The notes: generated by a model not told the origin, from the letters alone. Counted from the stretch's first letter, positions 13,102 to 25,308 are shown. The stretch is DNA of 64,000 nucleotides from Paraphysomonas bandaiensis (GCA_965644295.1 CBFFRP010000127.1:1-64000), one strand, 5' to 3'. A program made the numbers and translations.

Positions 13102-15689
13102 ATGTATACCAAAAGAATATTTACATCTATCAGATCTTCTAGTCTGCAGCCATCACTGCTCAGTCGCAATGCGCTTCTGTCGAGGCCCATGTCTAAGTTC
13201 GTGTGTCTGGATCCCGTGCCCTCAGATATAGACATCAGCCAGGCTGCTACTCCTAAACACATTTCGGAAATCGCTGAGAAAAGTGGACTCTTGAGTGAAG
13301 AGTATGAGCTGTATGGTACAACAAAGGCGAAGGTGGTGTGTGCATGTGTGCTGCTATTGTGTAATTATCATTCAGGTGTCCCTTGCTGTTCGAGATCGTC
13401 TAAAAGATCAAGAAGATGGAAACTATGTCCTCGTTACAGGAATTAACCCCACACGTGAGTTAATTCTTAAAGAAGCCAATACACAATACAGCTGTTCTAA
13501 TTGCTTCTATACTCAGCTCTTGGTGAGGGTAAGTCAACGACCGTCATTGGTCTAGCACAAGCACTCGGGGCCCACATGGGTGTCAAGGCATTTGCTAATA
13601 TCCGACAGCCTTCACAGGGTCCTACCTTTGGTATGAAGGGTGGTGCTGCTGGTGGGGGATATGCACAGGTGTTCCCCTATATTTGATTACTTTTAGTCCA
13701 AGGTAATTGCGTTTCTACTACAGGTGATACCTATGGAAGAGTTTAATCTGCACCTAACGGGTGATATCCACGCGGTAACTGCGGCTAACAACTTACTAGC
13801 AGCAGCTATTGACACCCGTATGCATCATGAGGCTCATCAGGTTTGAGTCTTATTCATATCTGTCTCTCCCAAGCGTCACATACACTTTTATTCTTGTTTC
13901 AGAGTGACCATTCTTTATTCAATCGTCTGTGCCCGAAGGACAAGAAAGGAAACCGCAAGTTTGCTCCAGTTATGCTGCGCCGTTTGGAGAGGCTTGGAAT
14001 CAATAAAACGAATCCAGATGATCTCACTGATGATGAGATATCTCGTTTTGCCCGGTTAGACATTGATCCTGAGACTATCACTTGGCAACGCGTGCTCGAT
14101 GTCTGCGACAGGTAATACTTTATACCTTACAGTTGCGGGGATATCAATAATGCCTGGATGTAGATATGTTCGAGGAGTGACTGTTGGTGTTGGGAAGAGC
14201 GAGAACAGCCCCCGCGCGACGGGTTTTGATATCTCTGTGGCCTCAGAAGTTATGGCTATTCTAGCCCTGACAACTTCCTTAGAAGACATGCGCGAAAGAT
14301 TGGGCCGCATTGTTATTGGCATGAGCAGGTGAATTTTATTCTTTTTACTTTGTAGTGTGTTCTGCTGTCCTTGGTTTAATTTGGTCGGCAGAGAAAGCAA
14401 AGGTCGCCCATCGATGCCAGTCACTGCTGATGATCTCGGCGTTGGAGGGGCCATGCTCGTACTGATGAAAGATGCTATTATGCCAACCCTCATGCAGACC
14501 ATAGAACATACCCCAGTGTTAGTGCATGCCGGGCCATTTGCTAACATTGCCCACGGTACGACGACGACACATTTCTTTTATTGTGTAACTGCTTTCATAG
14601 GGAATTCCTCAATTGTGGCGGACCAGATTGCTCTCAAGCTTACAGGCAGCGAAGGGTTCTGTATTACGGAGGCAGGATTTGGTATGACTTTTCTTTTTCT
14701 AAATATGGTATCAAAGTATGACTGGTTTTTGAATTACAGGAGCTGATATCGGCATGGAAAAGTTCTTCAACATTAAGTGCCGATATTCCGGCCTGAAGCC
14801 TCGTTGTGCTGTTATCGTCGCAACTGTGCGCGCACTGAAATTACAGGGTGGTGGCCCCCCTGTGAGCTCAGGGAAGACACCTGACGCTGTGTACTTTAAC
14901 GAAAATCTAGATCTGGTGCGAGCTGGTTGTGCTAATCTTATTCATCACATCAAAAACGTGAAGAAACATGGCGTGAGGCCAGTAGTTGCTATCAACCAAT
15001 TCACAGCTGATACACCTGCGGAGATCGAGCTCATCAAGTCTCTGTGTATGGAGGCTGGTGCTTTTGCAGCAGAGGAGAGCAACCATTGGGCTAAGGGTGG
15101 TGAAGGATCCATCGGATTAGCAAAAGCTGTGCAACGAGCGTGTGCCGAAGCCAAAGCAGATGAGAAATCCTCGTTTGAGTTTTTGTATCCTCTTGAGACT
15201 CCCCTCAAAGGGAAGATTGAGAAGATATGCTCCTCAATATATGGAGCGGATGTAAGTGCATTACCTCTTTTATGTTAGACATCTTTTATCTGTTTTTATA
15301 TCGCTCTGTACACCACTCCAATTTAATTTCTCAGCAGGGTGTAGAGTACTCCGACTTAGCAAATCACCGTCTTGAAGCCTTCACGAAGGCGGGCTACGGA
15401 AACCTACCAATATGCATGGCCAAAACCCAATACTCTTTGAGTACTGATCCCAATGCCAAAGGTGTGCCCACAGGGTTTAAGATCAAGGTCAGAGATGTGC
15501 GTGCCGCTGTTGGGGCTGGGTAAGTACTGGGAAGTATTTTGCACGTTGTTATTGACCATTGTTTTGTGCTCCAGATTCATTTACCCAATATGCGGAGATA
15601 TTATGACTATTCCCGGATTGACAACACGCCCTGGATTTTACGATGTGGATATCGACTTCAAGACTGGAAGGGTTGTTGGACTCTTTTAG
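13102..15689 (+). CDS. fhs: Formate-tetrahydrofolate ligase, mitochondrial
   Basis: Monofunctional 10-formyl-THF synthetase (formate + THF + ATP). Exons: 13102-13332, 13376-13454, 13517-13668, 13724-13840, 13903-14111, 14164-14328, 14392-14555, 14601-14681, 14740-15251, 15338-15519, 15575-15689 (2007 nt, 668 aa). Key segments: [11 protein letters not shown]-loop (~102), [74 protein letters not shown], and the C-terminal TIPGLTTRP. The N-terminus [20 protein letters not shown] is Arg/Ser-rich and acid-free, typical of a mitochondrial presequence. A tandem NAG-NAG acceptor (15332-15337) before exon 10 could add one Gln. There is no fused FolD domain; that activity is encoded by the divergent neighbour. 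Confidence 0.97.
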
Positions 15690-16339
15690 TGACTCAAATT
15701 TCTAAGTACCTCACACTGCATCATTTCTTCTTTGTTTTTTTGTGGTGTGATCAAGTTACTAATTAACAAGTACTCTATTACTCCACTTTTCAGTGTTAAC
15801 TTTTTCTTTTGCGTGAGGAAGCAATGAAATTACAATTAACCCTAAATAATTTATGACCTTTAATGAATAGATTGTAGCTAACATATCGAGCAGGGCTAGG
15901 AAACAATGTATTGAATTGCAATACATTGTACAATAAACTGTGTCCTAGCCCTGATATCGAGAGACATTGGCAGCTACTATCTACTATGGTACTTAAGCTG
16001 TGCTTTTGCTGCGAAACCAACCGTTCCAGTATATTGCCTTGTCTTCATTCTTCTTGTCAATGTCACTGCACAGTACATTGCCTCCTCAAATGTCGATCAG
16101 TTTGCAGTCAAATTTCAATGGCAAAGTGGTTAATATCATTAGAAAGAAACAAGAGTACAGCATTCATAGGCCGGCAGTATCGTAACGTAATCATTTAAAT
16201 TCACGTTTCAAAAAACAGTTCACTTATTTACACAAAGATCAAGTCGTTACTATATACTATGATATTCCGTAAAGGTCATAAGCACAAAATAGCGCAAGAT
16301 AAAAAGTGAAAAAGAAAAATGCAGAATTTACAACTCATA
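15690..16339. other. Convergent spacer with a small hAT-like element
   Basis: The spacer lies between the 3' ends of formate-THF ligase and the SET gene. Its only recognisable content is the 63-bp CAGGG-ended palindromic element at 15891-15953. Confidence 0.5.
15891..15953. mobile_element. hAT-like miniature inverted-repeat element with 8-bp target duplication
   Basis: The 63-bp element starts CAGGGCTAGGAAACAATGTA and ends with the near-complement TCCTAGCCCTG. It is flanked on both sides by the exact 8-bp direct repeat ATATCGAG (15883-15890 and 15954-15961). CAGGG termini and 8-bp target duplications are hallmarks of hAT DNA transposons. It is far too short to encode anything, so it must have moved in trans. 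A related, longer element with the same ends lies at 54372-55303. Confidence 0.85.
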
Positions 16340-16774
16340 TTACTCATTCAATTTCAAAAAGCACTCTCTCCACCCAATCGACTTGTAGGTATGGGTCAGC
16401 TCTTCATCCTTGGCAATGTCGCGGAGAGCAAACACTTCAAAGCGGTCCTCATCAAAGTGGCGAACAAAGCGGCAGTTCGGGTCTTTGGAAGTGTTGTAGT
16501 ACGTAGCTGCCCCAGAGCAGAAGGCCCATACAGTTCGATCTTCACTCCAGGTGAAAATGTACGGGTTTTCATGTCCATTGACATTGGTCAGACGACGTGC
16601 CATGCCGAATTCAACCAATTCCCCAGCTTTAAGAGCCACGGCTGCAAAAGCTCCATCACCACCAAGCGGAGATTGCTTGACGTACACCTTGGAGCAGTCC
16701 ATTTTAGTGTAAACAGTGAGAGGAGATTGGTTCACATTATCCTCCACGACCTGCACCTCGTTATCCATGTCCAT
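16340..16774 (-). CDS. Small SET-domain-like protein
   Basis: Intronless 144-aa protein. After a short acidic N-terminus it reads VYVKQSPLGGDGAFAAVALKAGELVEFG, matching the SET N-terminal 'GxGxFA..I..GE.IE' pattern. It then has AATYYNTSKDPNC in place of the usual NHSxxPN motif and DIAKDEELTHTYKS for the 'I..GEELT.DY' post-motif. SET proteins transfer methyl groups from AdoMet to lysines. The canonical Asn-His pair is Asn-Thr here but the distal Tyr is present, so activity is uncertain. Its size is just a SET core with no targeting domain. Similar stand-alone SET proteins occur in many algae and protists. Confidence 0.75.
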   Translation of the reverse strand: MDMDNEVQVVEDNVNQSPLTVYTKMDCSKVYVKQSPLGGDGAFAAVALKAGELVEFGMARRLTNVNGHENPYIFTWSEDRTVWAFCSGAATYYNTSKDPNCRFVRHFDEDRFEVFALRDIAKDEELTHTYKSIGWRECFLKLNE

Positions 16775-19604
16775 AACTCAAACTGATATACTTCTCAGGT
16801 AAGATATCTGAATTATGATTCATGTAGGAAGTGATATTACTTTCACATGTCCAAACATAAGTGTAGTGTTGACACATGTGTCCAAGGTAACATATGTTAG
16901 TGTGGTGTATCTTAGTGTTGTGGGATATGATCATATGATTCCACCATATGGATATGATGCATGATTAGACTGGGACTGGGAGCGTATACAGAGTATACAG
17001 CAGCAGGGTTGTACAGCAGATTGCAACACACAAACTGCTGCTGGCTGTACAAGTATGGTATATGAGTTCTAAATATAGGGTTTTTGCAAATATTTTCGTG
17101 AAAATTGGAGAATTCATTAATTTCTAAGATCGTTCTCGTACAGCAGTGTACACCACGTACTGCTGTCTCTGTAGCAGCAAAATGAATCCATAAGCATGCA
17201 TCAGCTCAGATCCCATGAATTTAAATAGCATGACAGAGTCTATGGAAGCACTAGATTGGGATTACTATTCGAACAAGCAACAGCAGTCTGGCGTATAACT
17301 CCTGAAGATTCCAGAAATCCAGAAAAAAAGCAAGTTCCACGTAGAGCACAAAGAAGATGTATCGGCACGTTCGCAGCGACATAAGAACTATGCTATTGGG
17401 AATGTTTTTGTTTATTTTACAACTTGGTGATTGACAAATCAAGGGATTCATTTACTTTGTTGACAGAGTTACGTCATCCTATACACACACATACCACGAA
17501 TTGATTCACCTTTTACTACGTGCGTACCAATATTGATATTGATATTGATACCACCTTCAGGTATTTCAAATATTCGAATTTAGACTTCTTTCTCCTTCTC
17601 TCGAAGAGATTGTAGTTTTGTTGTCACATCTATACTGCTATTCCAGGGCCATTCGTACAAGGACAGCAATAGAACAATCTTCCGTCAACACTGTGAATTG
17701 ATCCCTTGACTACTTCTATTTGTGCCTATCACACGTTGCTCGCTTCAAAGTCTATGAGATTTCTGACTCTGGGAATGTAATTTCACCAGGTTTTATATCT
17801 TAGATAATGTCATCAAATTACTAATCCCGATTTTGTTATATGAGTAGCTTAAACGCTTTATATCGAGTAATTAATTTGTCTTTCCATTCAAACTTTAATT
17901 ACATTAATGGTGCATCATCTAACGTCTAGGTAATATGACAAAATCAATACCGTTAAGAGCAAGCAACGTAGCAATATGCCAGCAAATCTAATTTAAAATA
18001 ATACCAACCTACAGGACACAGGCCAGTATTACTCTCGCTGAATCTTTGTATCCAGAAAATATCCAAGAAACTATGGTCACATTAAAGAAAACTTCTATTG
18101 CACATCTCATGTTGCAAGGTAATATGCGCTTCTCTTGATGCTCCAGGAACAACATAGCACCTGGTACATCCATACGCAAAATACATCATCGATTGGCCCA
18201 ATTTTGCACTTCAGAGGTCGTCACTAACTCCACAGTTTTGGACGTACACATGATTAGGTTCTCAACCAGCTAATGGTTCTACAATATAACAGCATATATC
18301 ACAATTTTATTACGACTATATATATTGTCAACATGTCTATATACATACCAGCAAAATCTACAAATGAAAAACAGCCTCCACGGTGAGTACCTCAATAGCC
18401 ACAACACGAGCTTTCTTCAATAACAATATCAACTGGTTCTACGATATGTCGTTTTGTACCATCCACAAGAAGCAGTGTAATTAACTAATAACACCAAAAC
18501 GCTATTTCACGATGATACAGGTTGCGTGTGCTTACATCAATCACAACTAACTTCAGATAATTACGAAACACCAAGTCCGGTAAAAACTTTAGCTGATGCT
18601 TTCGAATCTCAAGAGCATATAAAAATCCTCTCAACAAATGAATCGATAGTATATAAATTCTGCGAAAACAGATGCATAGGGAAGTGGATAACCCAACTAG
18701 GCCTTCCGTTTTATTGTAGTGGCAGATGCAAAGTGCCTAGAGCAAGAATAGGTTCCTTTCTGTTGAGGACATGACTGTACCGATCAAAAATAATGCGGAT
18801 AATCTGATATACCAATGTGTTTGTTGCATTTAACGTACGTAATAATCAAGGACGATGTTTGAAATTTCGATGAACCTACAGGCGCACTACATAAGCTTTC
18901 AAGAGTAAGACAATATATCCATAATACTTGCATTTAAGGTTCTACCTCGCTTACGTGCAGTGCAGAGTACTTTCGGTGATGTATGTGGAGGATAAATCAA
19001 CCACTTCCCATATACACTAATGACAAGACGGCTCTGAACTTGTTATGCAGAATGACTCGTCTACAAACACACATGAGACTGACTTCATACTGAGATCTAG
19101 ATATCTGATCCCACCATTAGGAACTTCATATGATCCTCAGTCAATATCCGCATGTCCCAAGGAGGAAAGTTGAGAAGACACTTCACTCACTCAGGAATTC
19201 AATGTCTACAAGCAGACGTAAAGATGCCTCTAATATTGAGACAAGAATTACCTGTATACTAGCTGTAATTGTACTGTAGGAATGTAGAGTAGTTTTGCTT
19301 CAATTTATTTCCGAAAAATTTATAGTATGTAGGGTTGGTTATACAGTGCAGGATACCTAAATATCCTGATATCTAGCAAATAGATACCTATATATTGGAA
19401 TATTCCACACATACCTACAGTAGTATTGTATAGCACTACAGCATTGATGCAGTATGCTCTCGAAGCGTACACTTACGATCCACTGCATGCTATACAGATG
19501 CATGAGTCGAGGATATACATATACATGCATCACTCAGAGTCTTCAGCTCACACATAGAACTATAAACTATCCCCAATTAGCTTACAGGTGTCTTTCAACT
19601 GATA
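16775..19604. other. Long divergent spacer between SET and LtrA genes
   Basis: This is the longest divergent spacer (2830 bp). I find no gene with family signatures. A run of (TTGATA) repeats lies at about 17530-17551. Around 17770-17810 a sequence reads, on the minus strand, DIKPGEITFP, resembling the fragment at about 510-540. An open frame at 18526-18774 (82 codons) has no recognisable domain and I do not call it a gene. The rest appears to be decayed AT-rich DNA. Confidence 0.4.
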
Positions 19605-21185
19605 ATGGGGCTCTTCAGTCACTTTTATCTGGCTCCTGAGGTATTGTTAGTGTTTGATTTGCATGTGTTGGTATGTTGTGATCTACGCGTATATATATGC
19701 ATAGGTGAACCAAGAGTGGACCGCAGACAGGAAAGCAGTGATTATAAGACATCATAATGAAGAGTCATGGGTGGAGCTGTTTATTGATCTCACTTATGTG
19801 GCTTTGTTTATAACACTTGGGCTATCAATCGCTGAGTGCGATATATCTCCGAACTTATTGAGCCATGCAGCGTTGATCTTCCTTATTATGTTCTTTTTCC
19901 GTCTATCGGTCGATAACTACTCGAATAGGTTTTTTTCAGAAGATGTTATGACGAGAATTCTGTATTTTTGTTATGCGTACGGCATTGCTCTGATGATTAT
20001 GAACATCAATGCCGAGGCAGGGTCGTGTCCTCATATGGGTCTCGATACCAAAGGCTTTCTTGTGGGATATGTGGGTGCTCGATTATCAATTATTTTAATG
20101 TATGTAATCGCTCTGTGGACAAATCGCCACACAGTTCCTCAGTTCTGCCTAGACCTCATTGTGTCATTACTCATCCTGTCTGTCTCACTTGCAATGTTCT
20201 ACCCTGGGGCAAACCGACCTCTTTTCTATAAGATATCCCTTTCCTTAGAATTTGTAATGCTAACCCCTGTTCTGGGTAATTACATTCGACCGTACTTTGC
20301 GAAACTGATAGGCTGTGTGCCTGCGAACGACGTATATTATGTGGTACCCCTCAATATAATCGTTTACCAACGCAGACTCTGTATGTTCATTATGATGGTA
20401 CTAGGTATGCACCCTTAGAATCCAGCTTGGTTTCTCTGAAGTTGATTCTATTCTTTGTAGGCGAAGGGGTGATACAAATCCTTGAACCAACACTTGACTC
20501 CAATCATCTTGAACGATGCTACCTCTATGCGACTTGTGGACTTATTCTGATATTCAGTTTTGCGATGCAGTACTGCGATGCGGTGTTGCGAGAACATGTT
20601 GAGCACCATGCTCTTCGTCGGTCATCTGCCGCTGGCCGTGTTTGGATTTTCATGCATCCTGTTCTTGCTTACTTCATGTACTTGGTTGGAATCAGTATTA
20701 AATTATCTTATCATGACGTCACAGCAGACCACCAAATATTCCATGAGCACGATGTCGTGCTGGGTGTTTCCTGTGGCGCAGTGGTACTGTGTCTAACGCT
20801 AATGCGCAGTACACATAAAGGAGTCTTTCGATTTGACGCAGAAGCGAAGGAGGAGACCCAGCGGAAAAACATACGGCGAGTATTCAATTATTCCGTACGA
20901 TTGCTGGTAGTATTTCTGCATTGGATGGCAGCATGGAAATCTTTTAATGTCGAGTCCCATGCGACTACTGCTCGCGACCGTTTTCTTTACTTCCACTGTG
21001 CATTGTCCGCTCTTTCTGTTGTATTTGAAGTAATACTGTCTCAATTCAGCAACGCAGAGAGAGACCCATCCCCAGACACAATTTCGAAAGATTCAGAGGT
21101 TGGAGCAAGGACACGTGCAAGCTCGGCTATCAGTATTAACGTTGATGATAATTCTAACCCAATTCTCAGAGATTCTGAATTGTAG
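19605..21185 (+). CDS. LtrA-family (low temperature requirement A) membrane protein
   Basis: Predicted 486-aa polytopic membrane protein. Exons: 19605-19640, 19705-20404, 20461-21185 (1461 nt in frame). The short first exon (MGLFSHFYLAPE) is supported because the next exon opens at an AG acceptor with no in-frame ATG. The LtrA signature is the motif EESWVELFIDLTYVALF near residue 26, followed by repeated ~20-residue hydrophobic helices to about residue 420 and a polar C-terminal tail. LtrA proteins were named in Listeria for growth in the cold; their molecular function is unknown. They occur in bacteria, fungi and protists. Confidence 0.88.
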
Positions 21186-22729
21186 GCACAGACTCTTTCG
21201 TACTATAGCAGTGCGAAAATATGGTAATCACTCAAATGATATGCTTTGAGTATTGCATTCACAGTTACAACTTAATAGCAATTTTTCGTAACCGTACACA
21301 TGTAGCGAGTGTTTAGGGTTCTCATTGCGCATTGTAGTCATAAGTAACATATGTCATAAGCAGACTCCAAGTGTGATTCTATTTCTATTGTAGTATTCTG
21401 CTTCAAGCTTCAAGTATAAGAATCTCTCTATTTTACGTACTACCGTACTACCTGCATCGTGTCAAGGTAGCATTCCTTGTGGATTGCTAGAGGTCAATCG
21501 ACTTCTTGGTAGACACAACTACACAATGCATCAGATTGACGTCGAAGAAACCATGTACCATCTTTTGATGTCAGGCACCTGGCACTGACGTCTTACTGAT
21601 GGCAAACGTTGACGTCTCAAACGCGCACACACCACGTATCCCATCATGCTTACTGACTTCCATATCCTTCGAGACTAGTTGACACTTGAAACCTGCACCA
21701 CCCTTAGAGATAAACTACATGGACATTATCAAGACCGCCTCCCCCATACTGGGAGGAGAGTGGTGCCATTTTCCCTCACAAACTCGCCCTTGCAGAACAT
21801 CGTTCCAAGATGGACCGACGAGACAGATAACATCTAACACAACGATTCACAACGCTGCGCTAACGTGGTACAGGTCATTTAGCATTGCTCAAGACATTTC
21901 AAGAAGTTCAAGAAGTTAATGCGATATATGCTGTACTATCGACATAAAATCATCTTCGGAGAGGACCTTTTAACTAACTCCCACCCGTACATTAAGCCGG
22001 TTTACCACCACATATTTGTATTCACCCGATGATCCACTCACCATTTCTAGTTTCTATCATATAACGCATAGGCATTTGGCCAGTTAGATAATTACGCCCC
22101 TCAACAAAGTCGAACTCGCACCTTTTCGTGGTGTTCTGGGGGATAAGTACCGGAAAGATTCTCTCTGGGAAGCTAACGTGAGCCGCAAACATAGTCAGCA
22201 GATATTCTTCTGCCCACTCATAGCCGAATGCTTGTGTGGTACAAGGGACACCAATAAGTGTCACTTGTGTAGACGTCTTTGGGCCCTGACGAATAAACAG
22301 GCATCCGGGAATGGGCCCACCTCAAGGGCATCCGGGACAGGGCACACTGCCTGCTGAAGTCAAGCATCCGGGATGTTCACCTTAAGAACTCAGAGCGGAA
22401 GTGGTCGCACCTTGGTGCTTGCGGCGACGCACAAGCAGCTTTCGTAGCGCTAAATAGTAGGATAAAAATAGAAAAAAGTGTGTACTGATTAGTTACAGGT
22501 AGAGGTCTAACTAGTTTGTCTAGCATTCACCTAGCTACTAAGTTGGTGCAGGTTTTTAACGTCTATTGCTAATAATAAGACTTTCAATATATAAAATATA
22601 TATAGATAATTACGCAAGCTAAACGGCACCCTCTCTATTTAAACCACACAGAGCATGAATTATATCGTTATAGCGGTAGCAAATTACAGTACACGATTTC
22701 CAAATATATCTAACATTATCAATGTCTAT
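21186..22729. other. Convergent spacer with REP-A copy
   Basis: No intact gene. About 22030-22590 is a dispersed repeat (separate entry). The sequence 21190-22020 is unremarkable apart from scattered short direct repeats. Confidence 0.5.
22022..22590. mobile_element. REP-A repeat copy with partial ORF
   Basis: The right part (22395-22590) is the REP-A module seen at 68, 1302 and 54982. The left part (about 22107-22394) is shared with 54651-54981 and carries a minus-strand open frame (22264-22022) including VTLIGVPCTTQAFGYEWAEE. The other copy has the same peptide with a few substitutions plus more N-terminal sequence, so both derive from one longer coding unit. Compared with the 54.7-kb copy this one has internal deletions around 22310-22360 but extends about 80 bp further left. 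I do not recognise the protein. The right end fades at TTTCAATATA, as in the other copy. Confidence 0.7.
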
Positions 22730-25308
22730 CTAAAATTTCGATGAAAGTGATATTATAGCACGAAGCATCTTCCGGACAGATACTGTAAGCTTAGACCTAT
22801 TATACTGGTCACCGATGTTCCTGATGGCATCCGCTCGTGTCGGGTAAGGATGAATTACGGAAGACTACATCAAATCGAGTCAAAAGAATGACACACAAAT
22901 AACATGACTCTACCAGTGATGCCAAGCCCATTCCGGCATGCATTGCAGTGGTGATCTCAGATATCATGTCGCCTGCTCCCTGGCCCACAATTGTGGCGCC
23001 AACGATAACATCCGTGCCTTTTTTAACGTGAATCTGAAAAAACAGCATGCATTAAAGCACAACTTGTCAGATACAAGCAACAACCTTTACAAATCCAGCC
23101 GTCTCCCCCTCACACTTTGCCCTGTCATTGTCAGAAAATTCCTTAATGAATGTATCGAAAGGGATTTTTCTAGCCTCAAGATCACTGGAATATAGTCCCA
23201 CATGAGCCACCTCTGGTTCAGTATAAGTGCACCATGGAATGATAAGAGCAGAGAAGCGATCAGAACCGAAGAATAATGTATTTTTAATACATATACGAGC
23301 CATCCAGTCTACGAACATTTATAAAACCCAAACAAATATAATCCATCAACCACTAACCGGCCATATGCGTGAATTTATATTGAGAACAGCAGTCCCCCGC
23401 AGCAAAAATGTTGCTGTTGGTTGTGCGCATGTTGTCATTGACAATGATGCCATCTCGAGCGCAATATTTCACGCCGGCAGCCTCGAGACCCATTCCTTGA
23501 ATCCTGGGCTTACGACCTGTTGCAACAAGCAGCTCATGTCCCACTACAACCTCGTTCTAGTCGAATGAGAACTTTCTATATATAAACTAATAAATCGTAC
23601 CTTATTATTGCGTGTGAGACGGACTTCAATTAATTCACTACTGTCATACCCCACAGACTGAATATTGGCGTTGTGAATAAAGGTAACACCATCCCTCTCC
23701 ATCTCCTCCTGCACCAATAAGGCTGCATCTCTATCCTCCTATTCATAGGCATTCTATAAAATGATATATGCAGATCTCGTATACCGTTCTCACCTTTCTC
23801 ATGATGACGCCACTCCTATTGATTACTGTAACTTTTGATCCGAATCTCGCAAATGCTTGTGCCATTTCCATTGAAATAGGTCCAGCACCAAGAACAGTGA
23901 GGGAAGGCGGAAGATCAGTGAGGTTAAATAGAGATTCATTTGTGAGATATTGTACATCTTGGAGCCCGGGAATAGACGGTACAGAGGCGCTGGCGCCAGA
24001 ACATATGATACACTGAGACATATCTATATTAGATCCCGGTATCAAGTCATCTATCACTATATACCTTTCTAAACTGGATACGACGATTGTTCACAACAAG
24101 TGATGTAGGAGAATCAAATACTCCATGACCTAATGTCGCACGGTTGATCTACGTCACCGTGCAGGATATAAATTCCCTCTAAACCACCTACCTATATAGA
24201 TGTCAATTCCGAGCTTCGAGAGTCTCTCAGCAGCATCAAAGTCACTGATATCAGCACGAATTTCCCTCATGCGCTCCATCACCTAATATATAGATTAAAC
24301 TAATGCATACTTCCCTGACTCTGTACCTTAGGGAAGTTTACGGTCACAGTGCCGGTTATGTCAACTCCAAACTCACTCGCCCTTCGACAAGCAATAGTTG
24401 ATGCAAGTAATAATAACACATTGCAATAGAACTCACCCTCTGACTGTCTTGGCGACGGATGCACTTTTAATTAGAGATTTTGAGGGAACACAACCGAAGT
24501 TCGTGCAATCTCCGCCCATAAAGTGACTTTCGACAAGTGCGACCTTGGCGCCTGTAAACGTACTGGTCAGATAGAAATATGTCACTGTAATGTATCCACG
24601 ACATAGTGTAAACGTACATATCGCATATTAAAAGTATAAAACGTCATAAAATATACGAAGCATACTAGTAGCACCTAGTCCTTTGGAACCTATAGAGGAC
24701 ACTAAACCAGCAGCACCTCCGCCGATCACCAACAGATTATACACGGGGGCGTCCTCTGGAGGCAGCCACCCTGATGGATGAACATTGTCCAAAAGCTTCA
24801 CATTATGCCTATCAATTAGTGGTATATCTTTAGTGAGAGTTAGATCAGATGGTTCAATCCCAGCTTCAGTCGATGGTAATTCAGGAATCATAGACATGCG
24901 TGTGGTGGCACCCAGATCTTCACCCAAAAATTGAGTCGCAAAATTCTTCCATAACGACACACTTTTTCCATCCATATCTTTAGGGGCCTTGCCATGACTC
25001 CGCTCATCATCTTGGAAGCGATAAAACAAGAACTCATTCTTGAAATTATGGTCTCGTGTAACATGAAAGATATAACCGAAATCAACCAACAAATTGCCAA
25101 TCAGAACAGCTTCTGCCTTTGTTCCTGCTATCCCATCAGCAATCATGTACCTGACAGCATCTTCACCGATAAAACATTGTTCATATGTCTTGAAATGATA
25201 GACACGATCTCGTATATCAACATGAGCTCGTAGTTTAGCTGCTACCTCTAAGATATTTATGTCACTAGATGAGACTGATTCAGTCATCTCAGGAGAGATA
25301 ACTTGCAT
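22730..25308 (-). CDS. DEP domain fused to class-I pyridine nucleotide-disulfide oxidoreductase
   Basis: Exons (minus): 25308-24675, 24551-24437, 24381-24327, 24282-24192, 24129-24065, 24012-23794, 23738-23601, 23550-23358, 23308-23085, 23033-22914, 22864-22730 (1989 nt, 662 aa). Residues ~20-105 form a DEP domain (HVDIRDRVYHFKTYEQCFIG, ALVIGNLLVDFGYIFHV-like). Then comes a flavoprotein disulfide reductase: FAD motif NLLVIGGGAAGLVSS (~194-208), redox pair GGDCTNFGCVPSK, NAD(P)H motif LTVLGAGPISME, ATGRKP, FAAGDC, and the dimerisation end HPYPTRADAIR. Closest to mercuric-reductase-like or dihydrolipoamide-dehydrogenase-like enzymes, but it ends soon after the HPYPT helix without the vicinal cysteine pair MerA uses for mercury. 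The natural substrate is unknown. DEP domains usually dock proteins at membranes or G-protein complexes. Confidence 0.93.

Noticed and set aside
14056-14547. 163-codon minus-strand open frame
   Set aside because: It is antisense to conserved exons 5-7 of formate-THF ligase and runs across its introns; a shadow frame.
18526-18774. 82-codon open frame in the SET-LtrA spacer as a gene
   Set aside because: No domain, no splice support, and the surrounding region looks like decayed repeats.
24149-24192. Acceptor at 24149 for intron 4 of the DEP-oxidoreductase gene
   Set aside because: The phase is wrong and the frame closes. The acceptor at 24130 restores IYIGHGVFDSP and keeps the whole gene in frame.
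22730-25308. Naming the enzyme mercuric reductase
   Set aside because: The C-terminal vicinal cysteines that bind mercury are missing; only the general disulfide reductase family is supported.
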